64,000 nt of DNA. Origin: Pseudomonas jessenii. GTDB taxonomy: Bacteria > Pseudomonadota > Gammaproteobacteria > Pseudomonadales > Pseudomonadaceae. The position numbers and the translations under genes were made by a program. How positions within the stretch are numbered: position 1 is the first letter of the stretch; every line of letters begins with the position of its first letter. The notes beneath the pieces are model-generated. The model made no database searches, had not been told where the DNA came from, and worked only from the letters and a program-made list of their open reading frames with translations. Shown here piece after piece: positions 1 to 8,500 of the stretch. The stretch is from assembly GCF_002236115.1 (NCBI RefSeq), contig NZ_NIWT01000007.1, positions 186,001 through 250,000 on the forward strand. Direction: 5' to 3'.

Positions 1-1
1 G

Positions 2-601
2 TTCGGCCGCACGCCGACCGACGATGACGTCACCGCGATTTACCAACGCTTCATGCCACTGCAGATCGAAAAAATCGCCGAACACTCGGCACTGATCCCG
101 GGCGCGCTGGAGACCATCGCCAACCTGCGTCAGCAAGGGATCAAGATCGGTTCCTGCTCCGGTTACCCGAAACAGGTCATGGACAAGGTGGTCGAACTGG
201 CCGCCACCAACGGTTACGTGGCCGACCACGTGGTCGCCACCGACGAAGTCCCGAATGGTCGCCCATGGCCCGCCCAGGCGCTGGCCAACGTCATCGCCCT
301 GGGCATCGACGATGTCGCCGCGTGCGTGAAGATCGATGACACCGTGCCGGGCATTCTCGAGGGTCGCCGCGCCGGCATGTGGACCGTTGCGCTGATCTGC
401 TCGGGCAACGCACTGGGCCTGGACTACGAAGGCTATCGCGCCTTGGGCTGCGACCGACTGGACAGCGAGCGCAAGCGCATCCACGGGATGTTCGAAGGTT
501 CACGCCCGCATTACATGATCGACACCATCACCGATCTGCCGGAAGTGATCGCCGACATCAACAAGCGCCTGGCCAACGGCGAAATGCCACAGTCGAGCTA
601 A
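2..601 (+). CDS. phnX: Phosphonoacetaldehyde hydrolase, 5' end cut by the window edge
   Basis: Reading frame 2 is open from the first bases of the window, so the true start lies upstream; an internal Met at 53 is not the start. The visible 199 residues match the C-terminal three quarters of PhnX, a HAD-superfamily enzyme that splits phosphonoacetaldehyde into acetaldehyde and phosphate in 2-aminoethylphosphonate use. Visible family signatures are GSCSGYPKQVMDKVV, VATDEVPNGRPWP and the HAD acidic motif KIDDTVPGILEGRRAGMWTV. The HAD nucleophile and the Schiff-base lysine should lie in the missing N-terminal part or just before the visible start, so catalytic completeness cannot be judged. The partner transaminase (phnW) would be expected upstream, outside the window. 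Confidence 0.93.
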   Translation, partial: FGRTPTDDDVTAIYQRFMPLQIEKIAEHSALIPGALETIANLRQQGIKIGSCSGYPKQVMDKVVELAATNGYVADHVVATDEVPNGRPWPAQALANVIALGIDDVAACVKIDDTVPGILEGRRAGMWTVALICSGNALGLDYEGYRALGCDRLDSERKRIHGMFEGSRPHYMIDTITDLPEVIADINKRLANGEMPQSS

Positions 602-620
602 AAAACGCAACGCCCCCCTC

Positions 621-705
621 CTGTAGGAGCGAGCTTGCTCGCGATGGTGTGTCAGTCGACATCAATGTATCTGACACTCCATCGCGAGCAGGCTCGCTCC
701 TACAG
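621..705. repeat. REPIN-type inverted repeat
   Basis: Two REP-like arms (CTGTAGGAGCGAGCTTGCTC and its inverse ending in GCTCGCTCCTACAG) enclose a short spacer. The right arm runs into a T tract, so it may also end phnX transcripts. It is one of eight related elements in this window. Confidence 0.85.
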
Positions 706-841
706 TTTTTTCCGTCTGTTACCCGAACCAGAACACCCAGCGACCAATCGCCTCAGGCAAATCCGGTGAAACAGGATTACAGTTAACGCACACCGTCGGA
801 CAAGAACGGTGGCTTTAAACCGGACCTCTGAGGAACACCCC

Positions 842-1411
842 ATGCCGTGGAAAAACTCTGAGTCGCGCTACAGCACCGTATCGATCGCGCTGCATTGGCT
901 GATGCTGGTCCTGCTGGTGCTGGTTTACGCCTGTATCGAGTTTCGCGGATTCTTTCCCAAGGGCAGTGGCGCGCGCACGCTGATCGTCGAATCACACTTC
1001 ATGCTCGGCCTGACCGTATTCGTTCTGGTCTGGCTGCGATTGTTCGCACGCAGTCTCGGCCCGGCGCCGCAGATCTTCCCGGCCTCGCCGCACTGGCAAA
1101 CGACACTGGCCAGGCTGATGCACTGGGCGCTGTACATTTTCATGATCGTCACGCCGATTCTCGGGTGGCTGGTCACCAGCGCCAAAGGCAATCAGGTGAT
1201 GTTCTACGGTGTAGACCTGCCGATGCTGGTAGCGGAAAACAAGGACCTGGCCAAACAGCTCCAGGGCTGGCATGAGCTCGGCGGCACTATCGGCTATTGG
1301 CTGATCGGCCTGCATGCCGTGGCCGGGCTGTATCACCATTATGTGGTGGGCGATAACACATTGCTGCGGATGATGCCCAAGCGCGTGAACCGCGATCTCT
1401 CAGACCAATGA
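842..1411 (+). CDS. Cytochrome b561 family protein
   Basis: This 189-residue protein belongs to the bacterial cytochrome b561 (CybB-like) family: four-helix, di-haem b inner-membrane proteins that pass electrons, in some members from ubiquinol to superoxide. Hydrophobic stretches are evident, and histidines fall where haem ligands are expected: near the N-terminus (IALHWLMLVLL), in VESHFMLGLTVF, in LARLMHWALYIF and in LIGLHAVAGLYHHYVV. An in-frame ATG at 809 exists, but the ATG at 842 is preferred: MPWKNSESRYS is the typical family start and GAGGAA lies just upstream. It stands alone, flanked by REPINs on both sides. Its physiological partner cannot be deduced. Confidence 0.9.
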   Translation: MPWKNSESRYSTVSIALHWLMLVLLVLVYACIEFRGFFPKGSGARTLIVESHFMLGLTVFVLVWLRLFARSLGPAPQIFPASPHWQTTLARLMHWALYIFMIVTPILGWLVTSAKGNQVMFYGVDLPMLVAENKDLAKQLQGWHELGGTIGYWLIGLHAVAGLYHHYVVGDNTLLRMMPKRVNRDLSDQ

Positions 1412-1418
1412 ACTCCAA

Positions 1419-1507
1419 TGTGGGAGCGGGCTTGCTCGCGAAGGCAGTGAGTCAGGCTATACAAAATCGACTGATACTCCGCCTTCGCGAGCAAGCCCGC
1501 TTCCACA
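1419..1507. repeat. REPIN-type inverted repeat
   Basis: Arms TGTGGGAGCGGGCTTGCTCG and the inverse CGAGCAAGCCCGCTTCCACA flank about 45 bases. It lies between the convergent cytochrome b561 and PLP-enzyme genes. Confidence 0.85.
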
Positions 1508-1524
1508 CTGGATCGCAGCACCGC

Positions 1525-2451
1525 TCAGTTTTTTGAACTCAATCCCCGCCACCCCTGCAAGCCGCCGGTGTGGACAAAGATCAGCCGCGTACCACGGGCG
1601 AACTTGCCCGCCTCCACTTGTTGCTTGAGGGCCATGAGTGCCTTACCGGTGTACAGCGGCTCCAGGGGAATGCCGCTGGCCTGCCCGGTCTTTTCGATGA
1701 AGTCGAGCAGCAACGGATCAACCTTGGCAAACCCGCCGCGACTGGCCTCGAACAGTTCATACACCACATCGACCACACCCGCTTCCTGCACGATCCTCTC
1801 GACCTGCTGCGCCACCCCGTGGTCATCAGGCACCGCCAGGGCACCATATACCGGATGATCCCCCGCTTCGGCCAGCACCAGGCCGGCCAGGGTCGTGCCG
1901 GTTCCGCAGGCCAGCCACCAGCCGTCATAGTCACTCCAGCCCAAGCCCGCCAATTGGGTACAAACCCTGGCCCGCAATTGCATGCAACCTTCAGCACCGG
2001 GTAATCCACCTCCGCCTTCAGGCACCGGATGCAATGTCGGATAACGGGTTTGCCAGGGTTGCCAGAAACCCGCTTCATGCCTCGCTCGATAGCCTGCGTA
2101 GCCCAGCCAGTGCAACTCCATGCCGAACGCCTGCAAGTCCTTGACCGTCGGGGTTTGCTGAGGATGCCCGCGCAACAGGCCGACAGTGGAAAAGCCCAAT
2201 CGCTTGCCCGCCGCCGCCAACGCGTGGAGATGATTGGAGTGCGCGCCACCGAGACTGATGATGCCTTCGGCACCCAGACGGTCGGCGGCTTTCAGGTGTT
2301 CGATGAGCTTGAACCATTTGTTGCCGCTGATCAGCGGATCGATCCGGTCCAGACGCAGCACCGCTACTTCGATGCCGGCTTGAGTGAGCCAGTCGAGGTG
2401 AAGGGGGTCGAGGGGGGCCTGGGGTAACCAGGTGGAGGGCGGGAGAAGCAT
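1525..2451 (-). CDS. PLP-dependent D-cysteine desulfhydrase / ACC deaminase family enzyme
   Basis: This 308-residue protein has the fold-type II PLP enzyme pattern of the D-cysteine desulfhydrase/1-aminocyclopropane-1-carboxylate deaminase family. The motif DPLISGNKWFKLIEHL carries the lysine expected to bind PLP in GNK. SLGGAHSNHLHALAAAGK follows, then a glycine-rich phosphate-binding segment (LACGTGTTLAGLVL) and a C-terminal IFVHTGGLQGWRG motif seen in this family. The substrate (D-cysteine, ACC or another small amino acid) cannot be decided by eye; at about 308 residues it is shorter than typical ACC deaminases, which favours desulfhydrase-like activity. The start ATG at 2451 gives the standard N-terminus. 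It is a single gene between two REPINs. Confidence 0.85.
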   Translation of the reverse strand: MLLPPSTWLPQAPLDPLHLDWLTQAGIEVAVLRLDRIDPLISGNKWFKLIEHLKAADRLGAEGIISLGGAHSNHLHALAAAGKRLGFSTVGLLRGHPQQTPTVKDLQAFGMELHWLGYAGYRARHEAGFWQPWQTRYPTLHPVPEGGGGLPGAEGCMQLRARVCTQLAGLGWSDYDGWWLACGTGTTLAGLVLAEAGDHPVYGALAVPDDHGVAQQVERIVQEAGVVDVVYELFEASRGGFAKVDPLLLDFIEKTGQASGIPLEPLYTGKALMALKQQVEAGKFARGTRLIFVHTGGLQGWRGLSSKN

Positions 2452-2502
2452 TGGCGCCTGATTGAGCTAAAAAAAGAAATTACATTCTAGTCGCTCAAAG
2501 GC

Positions 2503-2586
2503 AGCCATCGCGAGCAAGCTCGCTCCCACCTTCGATCTGCTGAACGACACAGATTCAGTGTGGGAGCGAGCTTGCTCGCGATGGCC
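2503..2586. repeat. REPIN-type inverted repeat
   Basis: Arms GCCATCGCGAGCAAGCTCGC and the inverse GCGAGCTTGCTCGCGATGGC flank a short spacer. It sits just downstream of fadH and upstream of the PLP enzyme gene. Confidence 0.85.
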
Positions 2587-2608
2587 GTTGGCACGCTTGA
2601 CCGGTCTG

Positions 2609-4648
2609 TTACAACTGCGCCGCCAACCGCGATCCCTGATTGATCGCCCGCTTGGCATCCAGCTCTGCCGCGACATCCGCGCCGCCGATCAGGTGCACGC
2701 TCTGCCCCGCCGCCGCCAGGCCTTCATGCAACTCGCGCAGCGGATCCTGCCCGGCGCAAATCACGATGTTGTCCACTGGCAGCACCTGAGCTTCGCCGGT
2801 TTCGCCGATGCGGATGTGCAGGCCTTCGTCGTCGATCTTCAGGTATTCAACGCTGTTGAGCATCTGCACCTGTTTGTTCTTAAGGCCCGTGCGATGAATC
2901 CAGCCGGTGGTCTTGCCCAGGCCGTCGCCGACCTTGGACGTCTTGCGTTGCAGCAGGAACACCTCGCGGGCCGGCGCATGGGGCGCGGCCTTGATACCGG
3001 CGACACCGCCGCGCGCTTCAAGGTGTGTATCGATGCCCCATTCCTTCCAGAACGCGGCGCGATCCTGACTGGTGGCGACGCCTTCATGCACAAGGAACTC
3101 GGAAACGTCGAAACCGATACCACCGGCACCAATCACCGCGACGCGCTTGCCGACCGGTTTGCGCTCCAGGATCACGTCCAGGTAGCTCAGCACCTTGGCG
3201 TTTTCCACCCCTGGAATGGCCGGCACACGCGGCGCAATGCCGGTGGCCAGAATGATCTCGTCGTAGCCGCCCTCAACCAGCCCGGCCACGTCAACGCGGG
3301 TGTTCAGGCACACCTCGACGTTGGTGGTCTGCAACTTGCGGTTGAAGTAGCGAATGGTTTCGTAGAACTCTTCCTTGCCCGGAACGCGCTTGGCAATGTT
3401 GAACTGACCGCCGATTTCGCTGGCCGAATCGAACAACGTCACCTGATGGCCACGCTCGGCGGCCACAGTCGCGGCGGACAGACCGGCAGGGCCGGCACCG
3501 ACCACGGCGATTTTCTTCAGTTGCTGCACGGGCAGATAGTTGAGCTCGGTTTCGTGGCAGGCACGCGGGTTCACCAGGCAACTGGTCAGCTTGCCGCCGA
3601 ACGTGTGGTCGAGGCAGGCCTGGTTGCAACCGATGCAGGTGTTGATTTCATCGGCACGACCTTCAGCGGCTTTGTTGACGAAATCCGGGTCGGCGAGGAA
3701 CGGCCGTGCCATGGACACCATGTCGGCATCGCCCTCGGCCAGGATCTGCTCGGCGACTTCCGGGGTGTTGATACGGTTGGTGGTGATCAGCGGAATATTG
3801 ACCGAACCCCGCAACTTGGCCGTAACCTTGCTGAACGCCGCGCGCGGCACTTTGGTGGCGATGGTCGGAATCCGCGCTTCGTGCCAGCCGATACCGGTGT
3901 TGATGATGGTCGCGCCGGCCTGCTCGATGGCCTTGGCCAGTTGAACGATCTCTTCCCAGGTGCTGCCGCCTTCAACCAGGTCGAGCATCGACAGACGGAA
4001 AATGATGATGAAGTTCGGGCCTACCGCTTCACGCACGCGACGAACGATCTCCACCGGCAGGCGCATGCGGTTTTCATAGCTGCCACCCCAGCGGTCGGTA
4101 CGGTGGTTGGTGTGGGCGGCGAGAAACTGGTTAATGAAATAACCTTCGGAACCCATGATTTCCACGCCGTCGTACTCGGCGGTTTGCGCCAGTACCGAGC
4201 AGGTGACGAAATCGCTGATCTGCTTCTCGATGCCTTCCTCGTCCAGTTCCCTGGGCTTGAACGGGTTGATCGGTGCCTGGATCGCACTTGGCGCAACCTG
4301 TTTCGGGCTGTAGGCATAACGACCGGCATGGAGGATCTGCATGCAGATCTTGCCGCCCGCGTCATGCACGGCACGGGTGACGATACGGTGCTTGAGCGCC
4401 TCTTCTTCGGTCGTCAGCTTGGCCGCGCCGGAATACACGCCACCCTCGTCATTCGGGCCGATACCGCCGGTGACCATCAGGCCGACACCGCCACGGGCAC
4501 GCTCGGCAAAGTACGCCGCCATGCGCTCGAAGCCACCCGGTTTCTCTTCAAGGCCAGTGTGCATCGACCCCATCAGGGTGCGATTGCGCAGCGTGGTGAA
4601 CCCCAGGTCCAGCGGAGCCAACAGGTGCGGGTATTGAGCGGCGGTCAT
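2609..4648 (-). CDS. fadH: NADPH-dependent 2,4-dienoyl-CoA reductase
   Basis: FadH (679 aa) reduces 2,4-dienoyl-CoA intermediates during beta-oxidation of unsaturated fatty acids. The N-terminal part (~1-370) is an FMN-binding TIM barrel of the old yellow enzyme type (PLDLGFTTLRNRTLMGSMHT; MGSEGYFINQFL; HTNHRTDRWGGS). Next comes the 4Fe-4S cluster region with cysteines spaced C-x2-C-x3-C-x11-C in CIGCNQACLDHTFGGKLTSC. A dinucleotide-binding half follows (VVGAGPAGLSAATVAAERG, then VIGAGGIGFDVSEFL). ATG at 4648 (MTAAQYPHL) is preferred to the in-frame ATG at 4660 because GGAG sits six bases before it. Length fits the family. It is transcribed alone. Confidence 0.96.
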   Translation of the reverse strand: MTAAQYPHLLAPLDLGFTTLRNRTLMGSMHTGLEEKPGGFERMAAYFAERARGGVGLMVTGGIGPNDEGGVYSGAAKLTTEEEALKHRIVTRAVHDAGGKICMQILHAGRYAYSPKQVAPSAIQAPINPFKPRELDEEGIEKQISDFVTCSVLAQTAEYDGVEIMGSEGYFINQFLAAHTNHRTDRWGGSYENRMRLPVEIVRRVREAVGPNFIIIFRLSMLDLVEGGSTWEEIVQLAKAIEQAGATIINTGIGWHEARIPTIATKVPRAAFSKVTAKLRGSVNIPLITTNRINTPEVAEQILAEGDADMVSMARPFLADPDFVNKAAEGRADEINTCIGCNQACLDHTFGGKLTSCLVNPRACHETELNYLPVQQLKKIAVVGAGPAGLSAATVAAERGHQVTLFDSASEIGGQFNIAKRVPGKEEFYETIRYFNRKLQTTNVEVCLNTRVDVAGLVEGGYDEIILATGIAPRVPAIPGVENAKVLSYLDVILERKPVGKRVAVIGAGGIGFDVSEFLVHEGVATSQDRAAFWKEWGIDTHLEARGGVAGIKAAPHAPAREVFLLQRKTSKVGDGLGKTTGWIHRTGLKNKQVQMLNSVEYLKIDDEGLHIRIGETGEAQVLPVDNIVICAGQDPLRELHEGLAAAGQSVHLIGGADVAAELDAKRAINQGSRLAAQL

Positions 4649-4802
4649 CGGTAACTCCACATCGAGCGATCACGGAAAGTGCGGGAGCTCTGCGGCCCCC
4701 ATCAGTCATGTTCGACAGACTAAGAGTCGTGCCGCCATCCCTCAATGACCGTAAATGACAACTTATTGATCGAAATGAGCAGCAACATTGGGCTATCAGT
4801 GA

Positions 4803-5384
4803 TCATGCCCAAAACCCGAAGTAAACAAATGCCATGGCCGCAGCTACACCCCACGCGGTCAACGCCATTACCGTTGAATGATGCGGTAACCGGGATTCGC
4901 TCAACCGCTGCAATCCGGATTTCGAAAACCCGGACTGGTCATAACGGCAATACTGGATTGCCCGGTAGGTGTGTCGGATGCCTAGCAACAGAAACAGGGT
5001 GATCAGGCCAAGGACCAGTCCACGCGTAATAGCCGGTTTGACCAATAGCGCAAGGTGATCCTGCTCGCAGGCGGCGCTGTCGATTTCCTCAACGGTAATA
5101 CGCTGATCATCCGTCGAAGTGCGCTTTTGGCCAGTCTGGTTCGCCGCCAGTTGCTCCAGATCCAACACCTGATACTTCCATAGCGTTGGCGATCCTTTTC
5201 GGCAGAAGGTAAACGCGGCAGGACTTGAGACGGCGATAATACCAGCGTCGTCGATATTCAGTTTTTTCAGCGTTTCCGTGGCGGACCTGGTGAAGTCCAG
5301 GTCGAAGAGTGGAGTCACCCCAGTAGCAAAAGCCGCGATCGAAACCAATAGGCTGCTCAAGACGCAGATGGCTGAAATGTTCAA
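4803..5384 (-). CDS. Uncharacterised membrane protein with a probable TTG start
   Basis: The family is not recognised. The frame is open well upstream, but the upstream part only translates the terminator region of the neighbouring peroxidase gene. TTG at 5384 follows an AAGGA ribosome site at nine bases and gives a 193-residue protein beginning with a hydrophobic helix (ISAICVLSSLLVSIAAFATG), a hydrophilic middle that looks extracytoplasmic, and two C-terminal membrane segments (TRGLVLGLITLFLLLGI and MALTAWGVAAAMAFVYFGFW). It lies directly downstream of, and co-directional with, the first peroxidase gene, beyond that gene's terminator, so co-transcription is not obvious. A similar gene is not present after the second copy. 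Confidence 0.5.
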   Translation of the reverse strand: MNISAICVLSSLLVSIAAFATGVTPLFDLDFTRSATETLKKLNIDDAGIIAVSSPAAFTFCRKGSPTLWKYQVLDLEQLAANQTGQKRTSTDDQRITVEEIDSAACEQDHLALLVKPAITRGLVLGLITLFLLLGIRHTYRAIQYCRYDQSGFSKSGLQRLSESRLPHHSTVMALTAWGVAAAMAFVYFGFWA

Positions 5385-5519
5385 GGCAGGGTTTCCTTTT
5401 TTCCATTGTTTTTTGATTTCGCCGCTCGGTTCCAACCTGTTTGATGAGTTCCAGTACGCTGCTGGCCCCCCGATAACGGATGGTATTGCGGACAAAACCC
5501 CGGAGAGTGAAAAGAGAAA

Positions 5520-5542
5520 GGGAGGGCATCCATTGCCCTCCC
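5520..5542 (-). terminator. Terminator of the first peroxidase gene
   Basis: In the minus-strand transcript a perfect stem (GGGAGGGCA ... TGCCCTCCC) is followed by a U-rich tail. The same element ends the second peroxidase gene at 19395-19417. Confidence 0.75.
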
Positions 5543-5583
5543 CTCCGTGGTTCACGCTCCCTGCGACAGTCCTTATCAGGACC

Positions 5584-8500
5584 TCAAGAGGCCAGAATGA
5601 AGTCTGTGGCCGAGAGGGTGTTTGGATCTCCCACACCTACCAGGGTGATGTTGCCAGCTCCGAAGCTGAGCATCGTATCCGCACCGAGATCGACGACGTT
5701 GAAACTACTGCCAAAGGTCGCCGCCGTGATGTTGAGCGCGGCGATATTGAGCAGATCCTGCCCTCCCGCAGCGTCGGTATCGAAGCCGAGGATCCGGTCA
5801 TTGCCGAAGCCCGCGCCGAACACGAAGATATCGTTGCCACTGGCGGCATTCATCGTGTCGTTGCCGGCACCGCCCGCAACACTATCGTTGCCCGCACCAC
5901 CATCAAGGTTGTCGTCGCCCAGGCCGCCCAACAATGTGTCGTTGCCGCCAGCACCGTTGAGGGTGTCATTACCCACCCCAGCGGTCATGACGTTGTTCGA
6001 CGCGTTGCCGGTGCCGACGAAGTTGCCGACTCCGGTGAAGAGCAGATGCTCGGCATCGGCGCCCAGTGTGTAACTGTTCAGCGACGTCTGTACGGAGTCC
6101 TCACCGCTACCCGCCAGCTCGACCACCGCGTCCGCGGCTGAGTCGACGCGGAAGGTATCGTTGCCGACTCCACCTTCCATCCGGTCAGCCCCTGCAGCGC
6201 CATCAACGACGTCGTTGCCGCTGCCACCCAACAGCGTGTCGTTGCCAGCACCACCGTTGAGGCTGTCATTACCGGCCCCGGCGGTGATGATGTTGTTCAA
6301 CGCGTTGCCGTTGCCGACGAAGTTGCCGGCTCCGGTGAAGAGCATATGCTCGACATTGGCACCCAGTGTGTAGCTGTTCAGCGTCGTTTGTACCGAATCG
6401 GCACCCTCACCCGTCACCTCGACCACCAGGTCCCCGGCGGAATCGACGCGGAAGGTATCGTTGCCGACTCCGCCGACCATTGCGTCATTACCCGCACCAC
6501 CCGTGAGGACGTCGTTACCGGCTCCACCCATCAATGTGTCGTTGCCGCCGGCGCCGTCGAGGCTGTCATTGCCCGTTCCACCGGTCATGACGTTGTTCAA
6601 CGCGTTGCCGTTACCGGTGAAGTTGCCGGTTCCGGTGAAGAGCAGATGCTCGACATTGGCACCCAGTGTGTAGCTGTTCAGCGTCGTTTGTACCGAATCG
6701 GCACCTTCACCCGCTGCCTCGACCACCAGGTCCCCGGCGGAATCGACGCGGAAGGTATCGTTGCCGACTCCGCCGACCATTGCGTCATTACCCGCACCGC
6801 CAGTAAGGACGTCATTGCCCAGACCACCCATCAATGTGTCGTTGCCGTCACCGCCGTTGAGGCTGTCATTACCCGTCCCGCCGGTGATGACGTTACCCAG
6901 CGCGTTGCCGTTGCCGGTGAAGTTGGCGGCACCGAGGTAGAGCAGATGCTCGACATTGGCGCCCAGTGTGAAGCTGGCCAGCGAGGTCTGTACGGAATCC
7001 GCACCCTCACCCGTCAGCTCGATCAGCACGTCCCCGGCTGAGTCGACGCGGTAGGTGTCGTTGCCGACTCCGCCCAGCATCTGGTCATTACCCGCACCGC
7101 CGTTGAGGAAGTCGTTACCGTCCTCACCATTGATGAAGTCGTTGCCGTCTCCGCCACTGAGATTGTCGTCGCCGATGCCACCAAACAACTGGTCGACACC
7201 GCCCTGGCCAATGAGCGTATCGTTCCCGCCCAGGCCAAACAGCACATCGCTACCCGCGGTACCGACGAGGCTGTTCGCCAGGGCGTCGCCCGTTTGCACC
7301 GCCCCCAGCAGCACGACCAGCGCCGTCGCCGCAGAGGTCACCGACTCCAGCGTACCGAAGCCATCGGTGTAGCGTGCAATCACCCGGATTTGCTGGTTGA
7401 CTTGCGCCGCACCCGGGGTGAAGGTCGCAGCGGTCGCGCCGGCGATATTGGTGAAGGTAGTCCCGACACCTTGCTGCCATTGGTAGCTGAATGTGCCCAA
7501 CCCGTCCGGATCGGCAATCCCGGCTGTCAGCGCGGTCAGCACCTGACCTTGAGTCGGTGTCGTATCGCTGACCAGCAACGCGCCTGTCGGTGCATCGTTG
7601 ACATTGACCACCGGAGCCGTGGCGTCGGACGCAACGCTTTCGGCCACACCGAAGTCATCCACGTAACTGACCACCACGCGCACCTGATCGCCGACCTGGG
7701 CCTGACCAAGTGTGAGCGTGCTGGTGGTGGCTCCGACGATGTCGACGAAGGTAACCCCGTTGGTCTCCTGCCACTGGAAGGTGAACTGCGGATTGCTGAG
7801 GCCATCGACGTCGACGATGGTCGACGGGTCGGCGGTCAACACCTGGTTCTGCACCGCAAGCCCGAGGATGCCAGGCCCGGCAGTCGGTGTGTTGTTCGCT
7901 GACGAGTCGACGAACTCCAGCGTACTATTGCCATCCTGATACACCGCGCGAACGCGCAGGTTCAGACCGGCGACATCATCCGCCACCCGATAGGTGGTGC
8001 CCGTCACCCGCGATGCCTCGCCGGCGGCGATAATTGTGATGTCTTCATAGATGCCCGAACCGGCAATGGTTTCGACCTGCCAGTAGTAAGACACGGGACC
8101 GGTAATCGCGCCGGTCGGATTGGCTGCACTGACGCTGTCCGCGTCGCGTATCGACTGACTGCTGACGCGCAGCAGTTGGCCGGCGACAGGAGTGTCTTCA
8201 CGCGCACCGGTGGTGGCATCGAGGATCGCCAGACGCCCCACAGGAGCGCTGTTCAAGGCGGCGCCAACACCGGAGGCCTGCATCTGGTCAGCGAACTGCA
8301 GACGCTCGATGCCCGTCAGGCGATCGACGCCATCACGCCCGGCCACCAGGTCGGTCACGATGACCGCGTTGCCCTCGACAGTGACGCTGTACTCCGATGC
8401 ATTACCGGAGAACATCGCGGTGTCGAAGTTGTCAGTGCCGGTCAGAATCTCCCGCACGATGACCAACTGGCCCGGGTTGTAGGTACCGTTGAGCATGAAC

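Noticed and set aside
2558..4654. A 698-codon plus-strand open frame opposite fadH
   Set aside because: The minus strand encodes FadH with cofactor motifs; the antisense product begins inside a REPIN and shows no family features.
4745..5002. 85-codon plus-strand open frame between fadH and the membrane protein gene
   Set aside because: No ribosome site or recognisable domain, and it overlaps the 3' end of a more convincing minus-strand gene.
5400..5636. Long N-terminal extension (to 5636) of the small membrane protein
   Set aside because: It translates the terminator and the end of the peroxidase gene in another frame; a TTG start with a good ribosome site at 5384 explains the protein better.
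5881..7080. Regular 300-bp repeats that could suggest a satellite or CRISPR-like array
   Set aside because: They are in frame within RTX coding sequence; unit length and lack of spacers exclude CRISPR.
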